Shown: positions 21,440-34,850 of the stretch, in pieces | How positions within the stretch are numbered: position 1 is the stretch's first letter | Layout: the number at the start of each line of letters is the position of its first letter | Assembly: GCA_031308135.1 (NCBI GenBank) | Contig: JAHLJT010000631.1 | Coordinates: forward strand, 191,846,955-191,910,954 | Length of the DNA stretch: 64,000 nucleotides | Source: Acheta domesticus | Lineage: Eukaryota > Arthropoda > Insecta > Orthoptera > Gryllidae | Direction: 5' to 3' | The notes under the pieces: model-generated | What the model saw: only the letters and a program-made list of their open reading frames with translations | The model's database searches: none | What the model was told of the DNA's origin: nothing | Program-made: the position numbers and the translations under genes

Positions 21440-22970
21440 TCGCTCTCTCTCCCGCCCTGACCCCTGCCCTCGACACCGTCCCTGCCTATGTCACCACCCC
21501 CGCCTCCGTCATCGCCGACTCCTCCACCACCACCACCATCACCGCCGTCTCCGCCGCCACCATCACCGCCGTTCCCGCAACCGCCGCCGGCGCTGCTCCC
21601 ACCCCTGCGGCCACCCTTACCCCCGCCTCCGCCGCTCTGACAGTGTCATTCCCGCCCGTACCCTTCTCCATTCTCTCTCACAGAGTCTGGCCTCACTGTT
21701 ACGTTATGACCTCTCACGTAAAGGAAATAGTGTTGAAGTTCAATAAAGTGACGACAAGGTGGCCCTAGAACGGGTTAATATGTGCGCCAAAGGTTGTTGA
21801 GGAGAGTTAGCGGTGTAAGCGGGGACAAGCTGATAAATGTGCGTGAACAATTTCACATACAATTTATAAAACATATTCTACAACAGCTTTAGTGGTAAGA
21901 AACTCGGCGACAAGTCGGAGAACAAGGAAGGTTTTGGTTGGTAAAATTATATTATCAGATTGTAGAATCTAAAAATCCGTGAAACAGAGATGGACTTTTG
22001 CCAGTGAACTTAGTGGCTGTATTTTGTCTTGGTTGAAATTATACGTTTCATTAATTTAAACTTTAGAGTTCCATTTATATAGGATGATTTCTTAGCAAAC
22101 GGAAGGTCGGTATTCAGTGACGACGTCGCGTGAGTCATTTATCAGCAGTCGCTAATAGATTAAAATTAAAGTCGAGAAGCCGCGCTAGCTTCTTCAGCCG
22201 GCAAGGACTCCATGTGAGATCGGCGTCGTTCGATAATTCTCGCCGCCGCCGCTGCTTATTTGTGTAACACCATTGCTACTTATTGTACAAACCACCTTTA
22301 TCTCGGCTACAACTAATAAAAGATTGGATGCGTTGTTTTTGCCAACGTTTTAATTCAAAATCAGCTTTCCATGGTTTTAGCCATTACTGCCAGGTACCCG
22401 ATACAAAACATAAACATTATAAAACATTCATTTATGAACAAATAGGTATTTGAATGTTTAGTAAAATATACTTTTAAAACAAGAGAAATTAGTATATCAT
22501 AACAAATGGAGGAAAGGGAAGTGGGAAGCGGAGTGATGAGTATTTCTTTCTACAGTAATTAAATGAATCTACGCAAGAAATTAATAAAAATGAAAACTTA
22601 TCAAATGTAGTGTTGAAATATGAACTTGAAATGCAAGTTGAGCCGTTTCTTACCTGCTTTTCGGATGTTACAAAACGTCTACATGGGTTGTGGTGAGTGG
22701 GCGTTGCATGTTTTACATCAAGTAACTGACGGTGATAGCTATGTCATCGAAAGTCGCTCTTGCATGATGTTATAATGTTGGCCACCACACCACCTCTTAT
22801 TCCTTTATTTCAAATGCGGCCAACAAAAAATCACAGACAGCAATATTGGGTAAACCAGTTCACTAAATATGCCATTTCTCCAAAAAAAACATTTAACGTC
22901 GAATTCAGACACTGTCTAAAGGATAACGCTGGCATCTGGCTTCTCTGATCGATAATTTTCCGGCCATATC
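21440..22970. other. C-rich tail, then mixed and AT-rich sequence
   Basis: C-rich sequence to about 21670, then AT-rich. A moderately GC-rich, non-repetitive stretch at 22120-22270 stands out from its neighbours. No coding feature recognised. Confidence 0.45.
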
Positions 22971-23300
22971 AAGCCGAGCAGTACCGTAACAACCGGGCCA
23001 AGGGGTCGCACGCGATCTTTTCTTTCTCTTCCTCGTCTTATTGTCACCTCCTACGTAAACACACACTTACAAGCTCCACACTACCACACATGCTAGGAGA
23101 CCAGGGGTGCCTCGCTGATGGGAGATACATGGTTGAGGGAAAACCGCCGCTAGCCGACGGTAGGTCGAGGCCGGATCTCACTAACCAGCGACAGAAGATC
23201 ATCGCCACCTCCCGTGAAAAAGCACGCACTATACTTATGGGACTAACGACCTTAGTAGTTGACGCGCTGCGAATTACTAATCAATCTATCAATCAATCCA
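22971..23300. repeat. Probable dispersed repeat, family unknown
   Basis: GC-richer block with features often seen in insect SINE or LINE tails, such as TATGGGACTAACGACC near 23237 and a (TCAA)n-like tail near 23280-23300. A related phrase, ACTAATGCCTTTAGAAGTTGACG, cut here to its 20-base core CTAATGCCTTTAGAAGTTGA, occurs at 57179. No clear A and B boxes were found. Confidence 0.35.
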
Positions 23301-25910
23301 GAAAACATCTCTTGGGTCACATGAACACCATGTCAGATCTCCCTGTGAATTCCCCCCTGCCGCCATCCCGTCCCCGCCACTCGCACAGACAGCCTCTAAA
23401 CATCGCCGACGCCGCTCTTTTCGAGACCTCGGTAGCTTCTCTGACCCACATGGCTAGTGTTTATTGCTTGTCCAGCAGGGATTACCGAAACTATGCTGCT
23501 AGCGCGTTTGATTTTCAACCTTCTGGTTCCGTAGTTCAAATACACGATAATTTGTATGGACGTTTGGCCCGACAATGAGGCTAATGGAGGCGGATTTTCT
23601 GATGATTGACACTTTCCCCTGCTTCGCCTTCCTCTCCCTTCTTCATCTTTGTTCTTGTTATTCATATCCTACTCATTCCGCATCGATCTTCATCACAATC
23701 ATCATTATCATCACACCTGAAGTAAATACAGTTCCTGAGAATCCTCATGAATGCCACGTTATTAATCTGCCGGGGCAATTACGGCTATTCTGCTTTTCCT
23801 CCCTCATTCACGCAAACCGACGAAAGTAAATGCTCCGACGTCTCTGAAACTGCAGTCCGAAATTTAATCTGCTATAAAAGCCGTCTCTTCGACGACTACT
23901 ACTTCGCATTTCTATACGTTCTCCCCAATTCTCCCCAAGCACCCTTACCTCGCGTAGTTTCATTCAGTTCCCTTCCTTAATCTCTCCAGATATTGTTTTT
24001 AGTCTAAAGACTGTCACTTCAGCTTCCTGCTACGTGTACATAATTCCTCAGTTATCTGAAAAGAATTTCTGTCATCACCAACGACACCAATTTTGTCATA
24101 CGTTTATTGATAATAAAGCTCCAGCGATCTCCGTCTATTCTTATTAGTATCCAGTCTTTTTGAAATATCCACTTTAAACTATTTATCGAATCCAGCAGGT
24201 TTGTTTATTCTTCCCCCCTCGCAGTTATTCTACACCTGGATTTTTCTCCAGGATTTCGACCATGAAGCGTGAATACATTCACCACGAATCTGGTTTCAGT
24301 GAATATAATATTTTAATAATTCAATAGAAAACATACTTTTTTAACTAATCAGACTGATGGTTTGCATTACAAAATTGCTGAACCTCAAACATTAAACACC
24401 TTGTGGAAAGGAAAAAATGTATTATAATTTTTAGATTTACTTCTGGAATTTTGAGATATCGCTACTGTAATTTATATTTCCTTTCGTCGCCCATGTCTTA
24501 ACACATGAAATAAATTAAACTATTACAACAAACCTTATCTGAAAACATTTTTGTCCATGTAAGATCAACGTTGAATTTTAAAAATGGAATATAATTTGTC
24601 GCCGATCAACATTATAAAGAGAAATACCTACAATGTGAATATTATTCAGTGAATTAATACTCGAAACATTTGATTCTCAGAATACTTTTCCATTAATTTA
24701 CATTCAACACAATTTTGCGGATTAGTGCTATAATTGTGAAAATATTTGTACATTCATTGTGTTTGCAAAGCAATTTATGTGTCACTTCAATTATTTCATT
24801 GTATTTCTTTTTTTTGCAGACTCTTAGGTTACAAAACAAATTGAGTGTATTAAAATGGCAGCAATAACATTGTATCATATTCATCTCTGAACATTATAAT
24901 ATTTCAGAGTTTCGCGCATGCTCGTTTTAGTAATCTATCTTACAAATTTCCAACGCTATCACAAAGATCAGTAGATTCCCAGGAACTCGAGAAAAATACA
25001 TCTACATTACTAAATTCGAAAATACACATAAATAGAGAGAAAACTAAGCAGCCGCTAGCCATAAAGCAGGTGACCTGTTTTGCTAGAAAGGCTGGAAAAA
25101 TTTAAAACAATGAGGCAATTTTGATTTTGAAAATTGCAAATATTTATGTCAAGCAGCAATTTTTCATATCATCTTTTCTATTCTTATGTTATTTTGTTCT
25201 CCTTAATTCCTGTTAAATTGCTCGAAAATGAATTCTGTTATTTACATTGATCATTTAATATGACTTTTCTTGTGACAATGTATTAATAATAATATTGTAA
25301 GTGATGAAAAGGCTTTGCCTCTCTTCACATAATAAAGGATCCTAAAAGTGATTAATATTCTATTCTAGGTCACAATTATCTTTAACTGCATCTTATTAAT
25401 GACACTACCAACGCCTAGAAATGCGTCTTGCATATTGATACTTTTGAATATTACGGAAGAAAGTTGGTCAGAATTTGAAATGAAGGGGCCTTAGGAGAAT
25501 AAGGTACATGCTATTTTTTGAATATAATTAATTATGAATGCTTGCTCACGTAACACCACCTTATTTTCCATTTGAAAGCTCAAACAATAAGGATTGGATT
25601 TATGGTGCGTAGATATGTTAAAAAAATGTGGAAGTACATTTGATAAACTTCGCTAGATTATTGGAATTAGAAGAGTTCAGTTTGAACAAAAAGCAATTTA
25701 ATGAATTAATTCAAGAATGTGGACTTCATTTCGTTAGTGAACGCCACAAATAGCCTTTTTCTGCTAACTTCTAACGTGCAATAACAATACGTGTGCTCAG
25801 CATAAAAACAATATTATTCCAGTAAATAATTGTGTCAAATAATAATAATTTTTCCCCAAACACTGACAATAGTATTGACTCCGGACCCTCATCACTACTT
25901 ACGTCATCAG
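23301..25910. other. AT-rich, no gene seen
   Basis: Long intergenic stretch, mixed composition to about 24000 and AT-rich after that. A poly-T run lies near 24808-24816. No tandem repeat, inverted termini or protein domain recognised. The last 8 bases (25903-25910) are the left target duplication of the next element. Confidence 0.5.
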
Positions 25911-26920
25911 TAGAGACCGGATTTTTGTGTAATTACATATTTTTTGTCTTTCTACTTGTCGCTCCAAAAATGGTCATCTTGGCGAATCGTCGCTTTTCGA
26001 CACGATGTCAAAATTTTCGTCACATATTTTTAACATATTTAGTACTTTACTACATATTTTATATAATTTGCCAATTTCATGAAATATTCTTTTTATTATA
26101 TCAATTTTCTTCAAATTTATTACGCATTTTTTATGAAAAGAATATATTCAAACAGCATTTTTCCTACATTATCACTGTGTACTGTTTACTCGAGGTACAC
26201 TACATGATGACATGGTCGCGTGTTCTTACAGTCCTGCGCGACCCGCTTCAATTAACTGAGTATTCGGGAAATGTGCGTCAGTGACTGATATGTTTCACCT
26301 TTATGTGCGAAAAGTATCACTGACGCCACATTTTGTGACCTTTAACCTAAATTTCCAAACGAATGTATTATATTTAAAATTTCTTTAGGAATATTTTTAT
26401 AAATATAATTTAGTATTATGGTAAATGTTCATTATGTAATTAGTGTATTTTAATATTACATATTATATCCGATTTTATGTACATTTTTATTACATATTCT
26501 TACTGTTTTCATTACATTTTTTTATAGTTTTATTTATAGTCGCATCAACATCTTGGTTATTAGCGACTATCCAAGTATTGTATTACATTGGGTGTGATTA
26601 CTGAGTTTATGCCAAACATTGTATTACAGTTTAACTTTACAATATACTTTAACTGGTCTTAATCATACTTGGGAGGAAAATTTATATAAGAAAATGGATT
26701 AAATTTCATTAAATATGTTGATAGATTTACAAAAATTTGATTATTTTATCTTGATCTTCTGATGAATGCAGGATGGCTTCGTATTTGAATCCAAATAACT
26801 GCCTCTGGTAGTTGTATCTGGGGCATACTTTAAAGATGTGATCTAGGTCAAGTCTGGTATTGCATTACATATTTATGTCCATATTTTCACCTTTAATTCT
26901 ACATATTTTTCCGGTCTCTA
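25911..26920. mobile_element. hAT-type DNA transposon, 1010 bp, non-autonomous
   Basis: The ends are exact inverted repeats TAGAGACCGGA (11 bases) and fit the hAT terminal pattern YARNG. The element is flanked by a perfect 8-bp target duplication, GTCATCAG, at 25903-25910 and 26921-26928, the length expected for hAT insertion. Many copies of ACATATTTT lie near both ends and inside (for example 25935, 26022, 26033, 26052 and 26901), which fits subterminal transposase-binding repeats. A 150-codon open frame at 25832-26284 starts outside the element and has no transposase domain, so the element would depend on a partner in trans. Confidence 0.93.
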
Positions 26921-26928
26921 GTCATCAG

Positions 26929-27169
26929 TCCCGTAGGAGAAGTGTTCCATCCCGGAAGGTGGCGGTGTTCCTCCCCGATAGAACGTGAGCTCCGATGCCG
27001 ACGTACACGGCGGGTTGCGGGGATTCCCCGACCAGGATCTCCCCCAGCGAGGCATTTCCTCAGCCTTGACCGTATCTTAATATCTAGACTGGTAACTTGA
27101 TATGAGTGATAGGGTAGTGCATGTAACTGCAAGTATGTAGGTGTAGGAGAGAAGGGAAAAGTGGAGAAA
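26929..27169. other. Interrupted host sequence right of the hAT element
   Basis: The hAT insertion split a sequence whose right part continues TCCCGTAGGAGAAG and is GC-richer to about 27070. This block may itself be a repeat but no second copy was found in the window. Confidence 0.4.
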
Positions 27170-27380
27170 GGAAAGGTCATGCGTGGCCCGTCGATTAAGA
27201 CACTCCGGCATTCTCCCGCTATGGATCGTAGAATCCGATCAGAGAATCCGATTACTATAATTATTTTTCAAATAGTGGTTGAACTGCCTCAGCTATCTAG
27301 CTCGTGTCGAAAATCCACCACCGCCGTACTCAAATTCCATGACCTCCGGTTCAATGATGCTGCTAAAATATCGCTGTCGA
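27170..27380 (-). mobile_element. tRNA-derived SINE, family B, minus strand
   Basis: Read on the minus strand, a degenerate tRNA-like head is followed by GGATTTTCGACACGAGCTAG, close to the body of the 63170-63350 copy (GGATTTTCGGCACTAGCTAG) and sharing GGATTTTCGACA with 15474-15690. The B-box region is strongly decayed, so this is an old copy. Confidence 0.6.
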
Positions 27381-27600
27381 TTAAAATGTTGGAGTTTTTA
27401 TTCCCAACTTGAAAATTTTAAATTTCTTGTGTAATAAATAGGTTGAACTGTTGTTAATAGGTTCAGGAACATATATGAGTTTTCCTTTCGACTTTTTTTT
27501 TAATATTCACGTAAATTACTGTAAATAGAGAACTGATTAGATTTCTTTTGAAAAGTGGTGATGGAGTAAGCATTTTCGAGAAGCTCCACCGAGAAAGCCG
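27381..27600. other. AT-rich spacer
   Basis: AT-rich sequence with no recognised feature, between the SINE and the G-rich island. Confidence 0.4.
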
Positions 27601-28485
27601 AAGTGGACATTTGTGAGCCGAGGCGAAGCGTACACGGGCCCCTGCGTCCCGCACCGCCTTCGTGCTTAGTATGCGCAGCGGCCGTCGAGAGGGCGCCAGG
27701 GTCGTGGTGGCGGCGCGGCGGTGGCAGGGGAGGGGCCCAAGGGACGGCGGGGGCGGAGAAGGGACAGGGCGGGGCGGGAGAATGTCGGGTGCGACGTGGG
27801 GTGGGGGAACGGGAAGGGGCGGGCGGGACGGCGACGACAAGAGACCGAAAGGACGGGCGGGGTGGGGACGGAGCCATGCTGTAGGTGGGCAGGGGGACGG
27901 GTCAGAAAACTTTGGGCGGAGGGGGGGCAGGGGCCCAAAGAACGCATGGAGTGACGCGGGGAAGGACGGGGATAGGGGATAGACGGGGATAGGGGATGGA
28001 TGGGTAGGGGGACTAGGTCGGGGCTGCGGGTCGGGCGAAGCTGGGGGCCGGGTGGGGATGAGTGCGGGACAGGGCGGGACAGGACTGGGCGGAGCGAGTC
28101 GGGGCGGAACGGGGCGGAGCGGGACTGGACAGCACCAGGCGGGACGGAGCGGGGTGGGGCGGGGCTGGGCGGGGAGGGCAGGGCAGTGCGGCAGGAGTCG
28201 AGCGTGGCGGTGGAGGAGGAACGGAGGCCCAAGGGACAGGCTGGGTGGGGCGGAGTGGGCGTCAACGCTTTGTTTCGCTTTTGCTCCCACCGGCGCGCGG
28301 CGTCTTATCAGCTCGCCAAGAAACGACCGGGGCTTTCTTTATGGCGGCGCCCGTAAATGACTTCATGGGGCGGACGGCGCGCGCGCGTGCGTGGAAGAGG
28401 CCGTGGTGGAGGACAGGGGCGTGGAGTGCGGAGGCCGCGTGCGGATGCCCTCTGGAGGCTGGTGAGAGGCCGAAAGACGGGACAG
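27601..28485. other. G-rich, purine-biased island
   Basis: GC-rich with strong G bias on the plus strand, made of degenerate GGGGCGGG and GGGACGGG words without a fixed period. The block at 28260-28400 is less biased and CpG-dense. Open frames on both strands are compositional. The bias is opposite in strand to the islands at 9-21 kb. Plus-strand G runs could form quadruplexes. Confidence 0.6.
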
Positions 28486-30500
28486 AGGATTAGTACGTGC
28501 TTGTGAACACGGAGAAGATGGAGTTCCTGTGTAGATGACATTTATCCAGGACTTGTGCAAGTAAAACTGATGTACTAAGGTGTTCAACAAGAAGTGATGT
28601 ATAAAGTCGTAGAGTACTACTGCATTATGCAATACCTTTATTTTAATATATTTTCTGCATACATTGAGAAAAGTAAATGAGTGTTATTGTATTCATTGAA
28701 TGCCATCTCTCCAGTTGCTTGATCTGTGGTTAAATAAATTACTTTCCATTGAAAACGGAAATCTTAATGATTTAAAACCAGAATCATTATAATGTGGCTT
28801 GAAATGGTGATCTTTTGTTCATTTTCCTTCAGACCCGTATGGAGACACACATTTTTTCCATTTATTTTACTATTTTACAGTACAGTCTGAAGTGATGGTA
28901 GCCTTATTACACTGTGAAATGATGATTTATCTCATGTTATTCTTTCCATTGAATTATGAACTAGCATAAACCTTTAAATCACAGGATATTTTTGTTGTGT
29001 GTACATTTGGCAAAGAGGAGAACAAGGAAGAAAGGATTCAGGGGAAATCAAAAATAAATTGCTTTGTACATGATAACTTAGTACCATTGCTTCAACTCAG
29101 AAATGTAAATGTTTACAACAAAAGCATTTCTAGGTTGTGATATTGTTGAAGGCAGAAATTGGGAGGATGTAAAATGTATTGGGGATGATCTGAAAATTAC
29201 ACTTCATGGCTTAGTGAAGAAAAAGAGGGCAGTGAAGCGGGACGGGAAGCCAATAGGCGAGGAAATAGTTAAAATCATGAGTTACGCGTACGATATATGT
29301 AACCAAACTTTCCTTAGGAACTACCCGTGATTCAAGCACTTTTCATTGCATAATTTTGCAAAGCATATATGTTAAAGAGAGGAATACGGAAAGGCCACAA
29401 TAAATAGTCGACTCTTATAGAATTACGAGCAATCGGTGCTTTAAAAGCGAAGTGTATTACATTTACACAAAAAGAACAGATGATGTGCAAGTAGAAATCA
29501 GTAAAGAAGCTAAACGAAAAACGAAATGAAAAACACGCGTTTTATAATTATTCTATAAAAATTCGAATGAATAGGTGCTATTTTGTTCAATGGATTCAGA
29601 AGTCCATTCAAATACATTTTTTAAAATTTATCAGTGAAATGTGTGATCGAACAGCATGTTTGGTGGCAGTATAGAGACGGAAAACGGACACAATTTAAAT
29701 GTGGAATGTTTAGTTAATCTCGCCTATTGCATTATTTAAAATGTCAAAAAGAAGGTATCCAAAAAAACCTCATTAAATATTTTTGGTTGGCTACTGTATT
29801 AACGTAGTTGTATCGACTGCTTTTGTAATATGGGATGAAATTTTTAGCATTACGAGGGAATAAATTAAATACAAAAGGTAACATTAATGTTAATGTAACA
29901 TTCTGGTACATTTTCTAATAATATTATGCTATTTTAATAATTAAGTTAGTAATATTAACTAACACTAAACAATCGACTTTTTAATAGCACTGTAATATGT
30001 CTGTAGAACTAAATTCTGTTAACAACTGTATGTAATCATGTTTCTGAAAACAAAATTTATAATAGTGGTTAGTTAGTAAAACAATTCTGGGATGCGCTGG
30101 AAAAAAGAGAGAAAGCGAAACTTGTGCTTTACATTAATCGTACGTAGGCCAACAGCTTGGGCAGGAAATTCAGAACAGGCTAGAGAAACTAACGTATTTC
30201 GGTAGAGGAGATCATAAATACATGGATTTACAAAATTAGCACAAAAAACAGAGATCAGATGCAGGTAAATTGTAATTCGTCAAAAGAGCTTTAAGAGATT
30301 GGAGCAGCTTGCTGACGATTTTCATAATCATGCCTGGCAATGTTCGTGGCCTTAGAAATATCCTAGAATTATTTGAGTAGGAATAAAGTAAATAAGTTTA
30401 GAAACTTACTCCCCAGTAAGTTAAAACTTACTATGAGTAAGTCTTGCAATTCAGTGAAGTGTTGTGAATGGTGTCGAAGGGTGTAGAAACGTAGGACAGC
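28486..30500. other. AT-rich, no gene seen
   Basis: AT-rich intergenic sequence with no inverted termini or coding features recognised. A 73-codon open frame at 29109-29330 is charged and non-repetitive, but has no recognised domain and no gene context. Confidence 0.45.
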
Positions 30501-30524
30501 AACGTGCAGTGCAGTGCAGTGCAG
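30501..30524. repeat. Short pentanucleotide array (GTGCA)n
   Basis: About four tandem copies of GTGCA. Too short for further inference. Confidence 0.85.
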
Positions 30525-30626
30525 TGCTACGTACGGCTGTGTTTTGTAGTTTTGTTGTGTGTTATATTATGTTTATCAGTATTAATACCATTATCATTAT
30601 TTCTATCATTTTAATTATTTTATTAC

Positions 30627-30631
<5 letters not shown>

Positions 30632-30677
<46 letters not shown>
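30632..30677. repeat. (TA)n microsatellite
   Basis: About 46 bases of alternating TA. Confidence 0.98.
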
Positions 30678-30684
<7 letters not shown>

Positions 30685-31984
30685 GTAATGTATGTTATTG
30701 ATATCCATTTATTTTTAAGTTACTGCCATCGAATTGTAAATAATTGGAGTTAAATACATTTTATCTAAATGCGATTGTCGAAAGAAAAATTTCTTGTTCA
30801 AACAATATTTTTTGTGATTCATTAGGAGAGTTAATATCCACTTTACTTACATTTTTACAGTCAATTAAGTTTGTGCATTGAAAACTTTTATTTTGAACAC
30901 ATACAAGTGAGCAAAACATCATAAAATTACTTTATTCTTACATGCATATATGTATTTAAATAATTATTTTTAAATGCACCAATAACCAGTCATTTTCTGT
31001 ACTTGTGTAAAATAAAGTGTGCTGTAAAAGGAATGTGAAGAATGTCAATTAGTATAAAAAATAGCATTTCCGAAAATACAGCACCTTGTGGAAGCCATTT
31101 AAGTCTTCGGGATGTGGAGAATGCGGTTGGTTTCTTTGGTGTGAATCGTCTAAAAGCCCATGATATAATAGAAATCTCGTGAAATTCGTGCACATGTTTT
31201 GTGAACGGTTTATGACAAGGTTGATTAGTAGTATCATTATTAAAACAAAGTAAGTTACATAACGTAAATAAACAAATTAAATTTTAAATATTTTTAATTA
31301 ATGTTTTGTAATAAATGTATGACACAAACCTAATTAATGTTAGTCAGTGAGTCAAGCTAATAGCAGTAGCTGACGTGCCCTTGTTTAATAGTGCTTCAGA
31401 CGTGTAATTGGTATTGTGCTCTGAATGTAGGAGAAGTTGAGGCTTATCGTTATGATAGTGATGTTCAGCTATTGTACGTAGACACGTGTCCGCAAAAAAT
31501 TCGGTCGTGGAATCTTTCCCGCACAAGTAGCTTCTTCATGACGAATATTTGAGACACATGTATATGATTCCAGGATATGAAAGTTAAACTATATTGAAAA
31601 TGTTTGCATAGAATGTAACAGAACTGGAAATAAAGTGTAGACACATGATCACTTGAGCCATCGATAGTCAAATCATTTAGTATCCCTTAAATCAATTAAT
31701 AGATAATTAAATCTATGATGTCATGTATTTTTTTCTGATAAATGTATTAAAAATTAAAATAGAAACGATGGCAAATGTAAAAACCTACACCGGATTCAGA
31801 AAAAATGTACTACACTGTCATCAATGTATTTCAAAGACTACAAGAAGACGATCCCACTATTCAGCTTCACCGATAATTGTTTTTGCGATTTCACACCTTC
31901 TCCCCGCTTTTGCCCACTCTTTCCTTTTCCTTGATGCAATAATTTCTGCGGCACGCGTCCAATGTTTACCTCGTTAAAACGTTC
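30678..31984. other. AT-rich, no gene seen
   Basis: AT-rich intergenic sequence, no repeats or domains recognised. Confidence 0.5.
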
Positions 31985-32170
31985 CCTGCGCTGACAGCTT
32001 CAAACAACGATTTCCTCCGCGGCCCTTCTCTTCCCTTCCTGTTCCGAAGGGCGGCTCCTCCTGTGGATAGCAGACCGACAGCTTGACAGCAGCGCGGCCC
32101 AAGGGCAGAAGGGATCTCGAGAAGGGCGGGCCAAACTGATCGATCGGAAGCTGCTGCCGCTCACAAATAC
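31985..32170. other. Short GC-rich island
   Basis: GC-rich unique sequence in AT-rich surroundings, ending at ACAGGGTGTTCGG near 32171. That word resembles the start of several insect transposable elements, but no matching far end was found. Confidence 0.4.
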
Positions 32171-33375
32171 AGGGTGTTCGGGATCAAACTGAAACGAAAT
32201 GAAAAATGTGTGGAAAGTAGTTGATGGTGGAACGATGGCATGGACAAGTTTCTAGTGATGAGATGATAGTAGAACACAGAGATTTAAACTGGTGATTCAC
32301 GAGATAACTGTGGGGTCAACTGACTAGGAGGTATTTCGTAAGAAACGCAACGGAGATGCAAAATGTTAAAATATATCATAACTAATTGAATTTGTGCGTA
32401 AATTAGACACATTTTAAATCATCTACGTATTTATAACATTAAGGGTTTTTGTGCAGAAAGGAATTTGAGACAAATTTCGTGATTTTTTTTGTTAAATGAA
32501 GTGGGACCTCGATGTGTTATTACTTGCTCTTATAAGTCAATTTTATAAAAAAATACTAAATTTTAATAATATCTTAAAATCAATGGAACTAAAGCTTATC
32601 TGCCGTCGTTTGCTCTTTCCATCGATTTCAAGACGTATTACTTCCACGTAGTTTGTTGTTATCTATTTGTTTTCCGAGTTTCATTTAATCTAATCAAAAG
32701 CAGTCAACGTTCATAGTAATATTTTTAAGTTCAAAGACGAAAGAGCTTTTTCAAATGCTAAGATTAATGAGTATATGTACGCAATGTCTGGGTTCGGCAA
32801 CCTTCTAATATATGTGTTTACCAAAAGTGTTCAGTGATTATAAGTTATGCGTTAGCTTTTCAAGTTACAGTGGACTTTCAAAAGCATGTACAGATTTCGG
32901 TGGATTTGAAACATTCCAATTACATTGTCAAAAAACATTTTAACTTTACTTCATGTTCACAGTGAATAGGGATTATATTGTTCCAGAACTTATAAGCGTC
33001 TGAATCGAAAAATAACTTAACGCCATGAAGGAATAAAGCAATATTTTTGACGTTTTGGATTTTCCGTATTGGGCGTAAATAATACATTTTTCTGTTGTAA
33101 CATTTCCACGGGTATTTCTTCTGTTCGATGTGATCGCACGGGGTTAGCTAATAGTTTTCAGAGTGAAAACCGTTTCAAACAGGAATCCGAACTACATTTT
33201 TCAGTTCCTGTGCTACGGGTTGCGAATACCTTCTAGAAGTGTAATGGAACGTTTAAAAGTGTGTCATTCTGTGGATTACGGCACGACATAAAAAACATAA
33301 ATCGTGTCCCATGGTCATGAAAACCCTACTTTCAAGGCATAGGATGCATCGTTTCTGAATTATACAAGTTTTGCG
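32171..33375. other. AT-rich, no gene seen
   Basis: No coding features, tandem repeats or inverted termini were recognised. Confidence 0.5.
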
Positions 33376-33376
33376 A

Positions 33377-33560
33377 CTTTGATGGTGTAACGGTTAGCGT
33401 ATCGAGCTGTTATATCTAAGTTCGCGTGTTCAATTCCAATGGAAGCCGTGGATTTTTAAGGGCTGAAAAATCTTTTGTACGCCTTTCTTGGGAGGGAAAG
33501 TAAAGCCGGCTGTTCCATGTTGTAGATTTATTGAATGTAAAAGAACCTCGTCTCTAAAAG
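33377..33560 (+). mobile_element. tRNA-derived SINE, family C, plus strand
   Basis: The head carries an A-box-like TGGTGTAACGGTTAGCG near 33383 and a B-box-like GTGTTCAATTCC near 33427 at tRNA-like spacing. The body reads GGATTTTTAAGGGCTG, AAAGTAAAGCCGGCTG, TGTTGTAGATTTA and AATGTAAAAGAACC. The head-plus-body layout and the run of conserved-looking words in the body support a SINE. The head is not a plausible functional tRNA. Confidence 0.7.
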
Positions 33561-33679
33561 AAGCCTCTGAGTAAAATTCAAATCGCTTATTTCGCCGTCC
33601 GAGCGATTCCTTCTTTCTCTGCTAGCTGACGAAGAGCAGATCTGATCTGATGGCCTGAGACTCGCCATGTAAAATAAGG

Positions 33680-33680
<1 letters not shown>

Positions 33681-33717
<37 letters not shown>
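33681..33717. repeat. (TA)n microsatellite
   Basis: About 37 bases of alternating TA, 120 bases after the SINE. Confidence 0.98.
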
Positions 33718-33720
<3 letters not shown>

Positions 33721-34850
33721 ATTGATGTATTGATTGATTGTGTGGTATTTGCAACTTGTCTTGAACCCAACGTCTGGAATGGGTTGCATGTGCACTTGCT
33801 GGTACGTACCATCAACTAATATTTGCGTATTTCTAATGCTCAAATGTACGCATGAATACACATATTGTCTGCACTTCTCTTAATTTACAAATAATTCTAT
33901 TTTAACTTTTAATTCTCTTACTTTTTCAGTTTTTTACCTGTCTTGTAGGTGACAAAAAAAGCTGTTTAGTATGCGATAATTACTAGTTATATTGCTTGGC
34001 GTATACATTAATATTCATAGCATTGCCTATCACCTTCCCTTAATGACTGAATTTTTAAACTTCCTCCTTGGAAATGATCTCCACTATCTTTCTAATTGGA
34101 TCATTTTCAGGCTAATTGGACGAAACCATTTCATTAACACAGTCTCATGAATATTATACTTCACATCAGCTTTCAACTTATGGTACAACGATGTCATCAT
34201 AGCACAACATATTTTCTGGTTATCTGTTACTAAGATGCATGTGAATTTTATAGAGTTTTAATGGAACATTCTTCACCCACTATTCTGTCAGGACGAAAAA
34301 AGTTTGAAAAGAATTTATTAAATATTATTAGCAATCTGTTCAGAGGACCCCCTGGTACCATAGCATTGTTAACACGCTCAGATTATGGGTCGTTTCGGAT
34401 TCTATTCCCTGTAGGTGCAGTCGATTTAATATGTAAATCCATTACCGTTTCAGAAATTGGCATGTGAACTGGAACTCTCTGAATATTGCTCTTCATTACC
34501 TGTTGGCTCATGCATGCAATGCCAGTTCGTGTTCATGAGAAAAAATATGTTATGGGACAAACGTAAACAAAAAAACAAATTAAAATGTATATTAAATCTG
34601 AAGATGTGGATAGTGGAAATAGGAAACTAAAAAGTTCGAATAAGAACAAGCCTGTAAGGAATAAAATACTACTTTAAGAAATCAAATCTGAGAGAAACTG
34701 AAATGAAGGAACGCAAGTAAACCACGACATAAAGCCGTCTACGCTTAAAATTACACCTGCACGCACTCATCAATCCATTTGAGTCGCGAGTTTGCACATC
34801 CTCAACTTCTTTCCCACATTCGTCCGCGAGTTGCTACCTGGCACCCTGTA
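33718..34850. other. AT-rich, no gene seen
   Basis: AT-rich intergenic sequence with no recognised features. Confidence 0.5.

Noticed and set aside
20648..21768. Alanine-, glycine- and proline-rich open frames
   Set aside because: They come from the (CCG/CCA)n and 11-bp arrays, with equally long frames on both strands.
27463..28493. Open frames of up to 275 codons in the G-rich island
   Set aside because: Six frames are nearly all open and purely compositional; no domain or splice structure.
32160..32200. ACAGGGTGTTCGG as the start of a transposable element
   Set aside because: No matching far end, target duplication or coding remnant was found.
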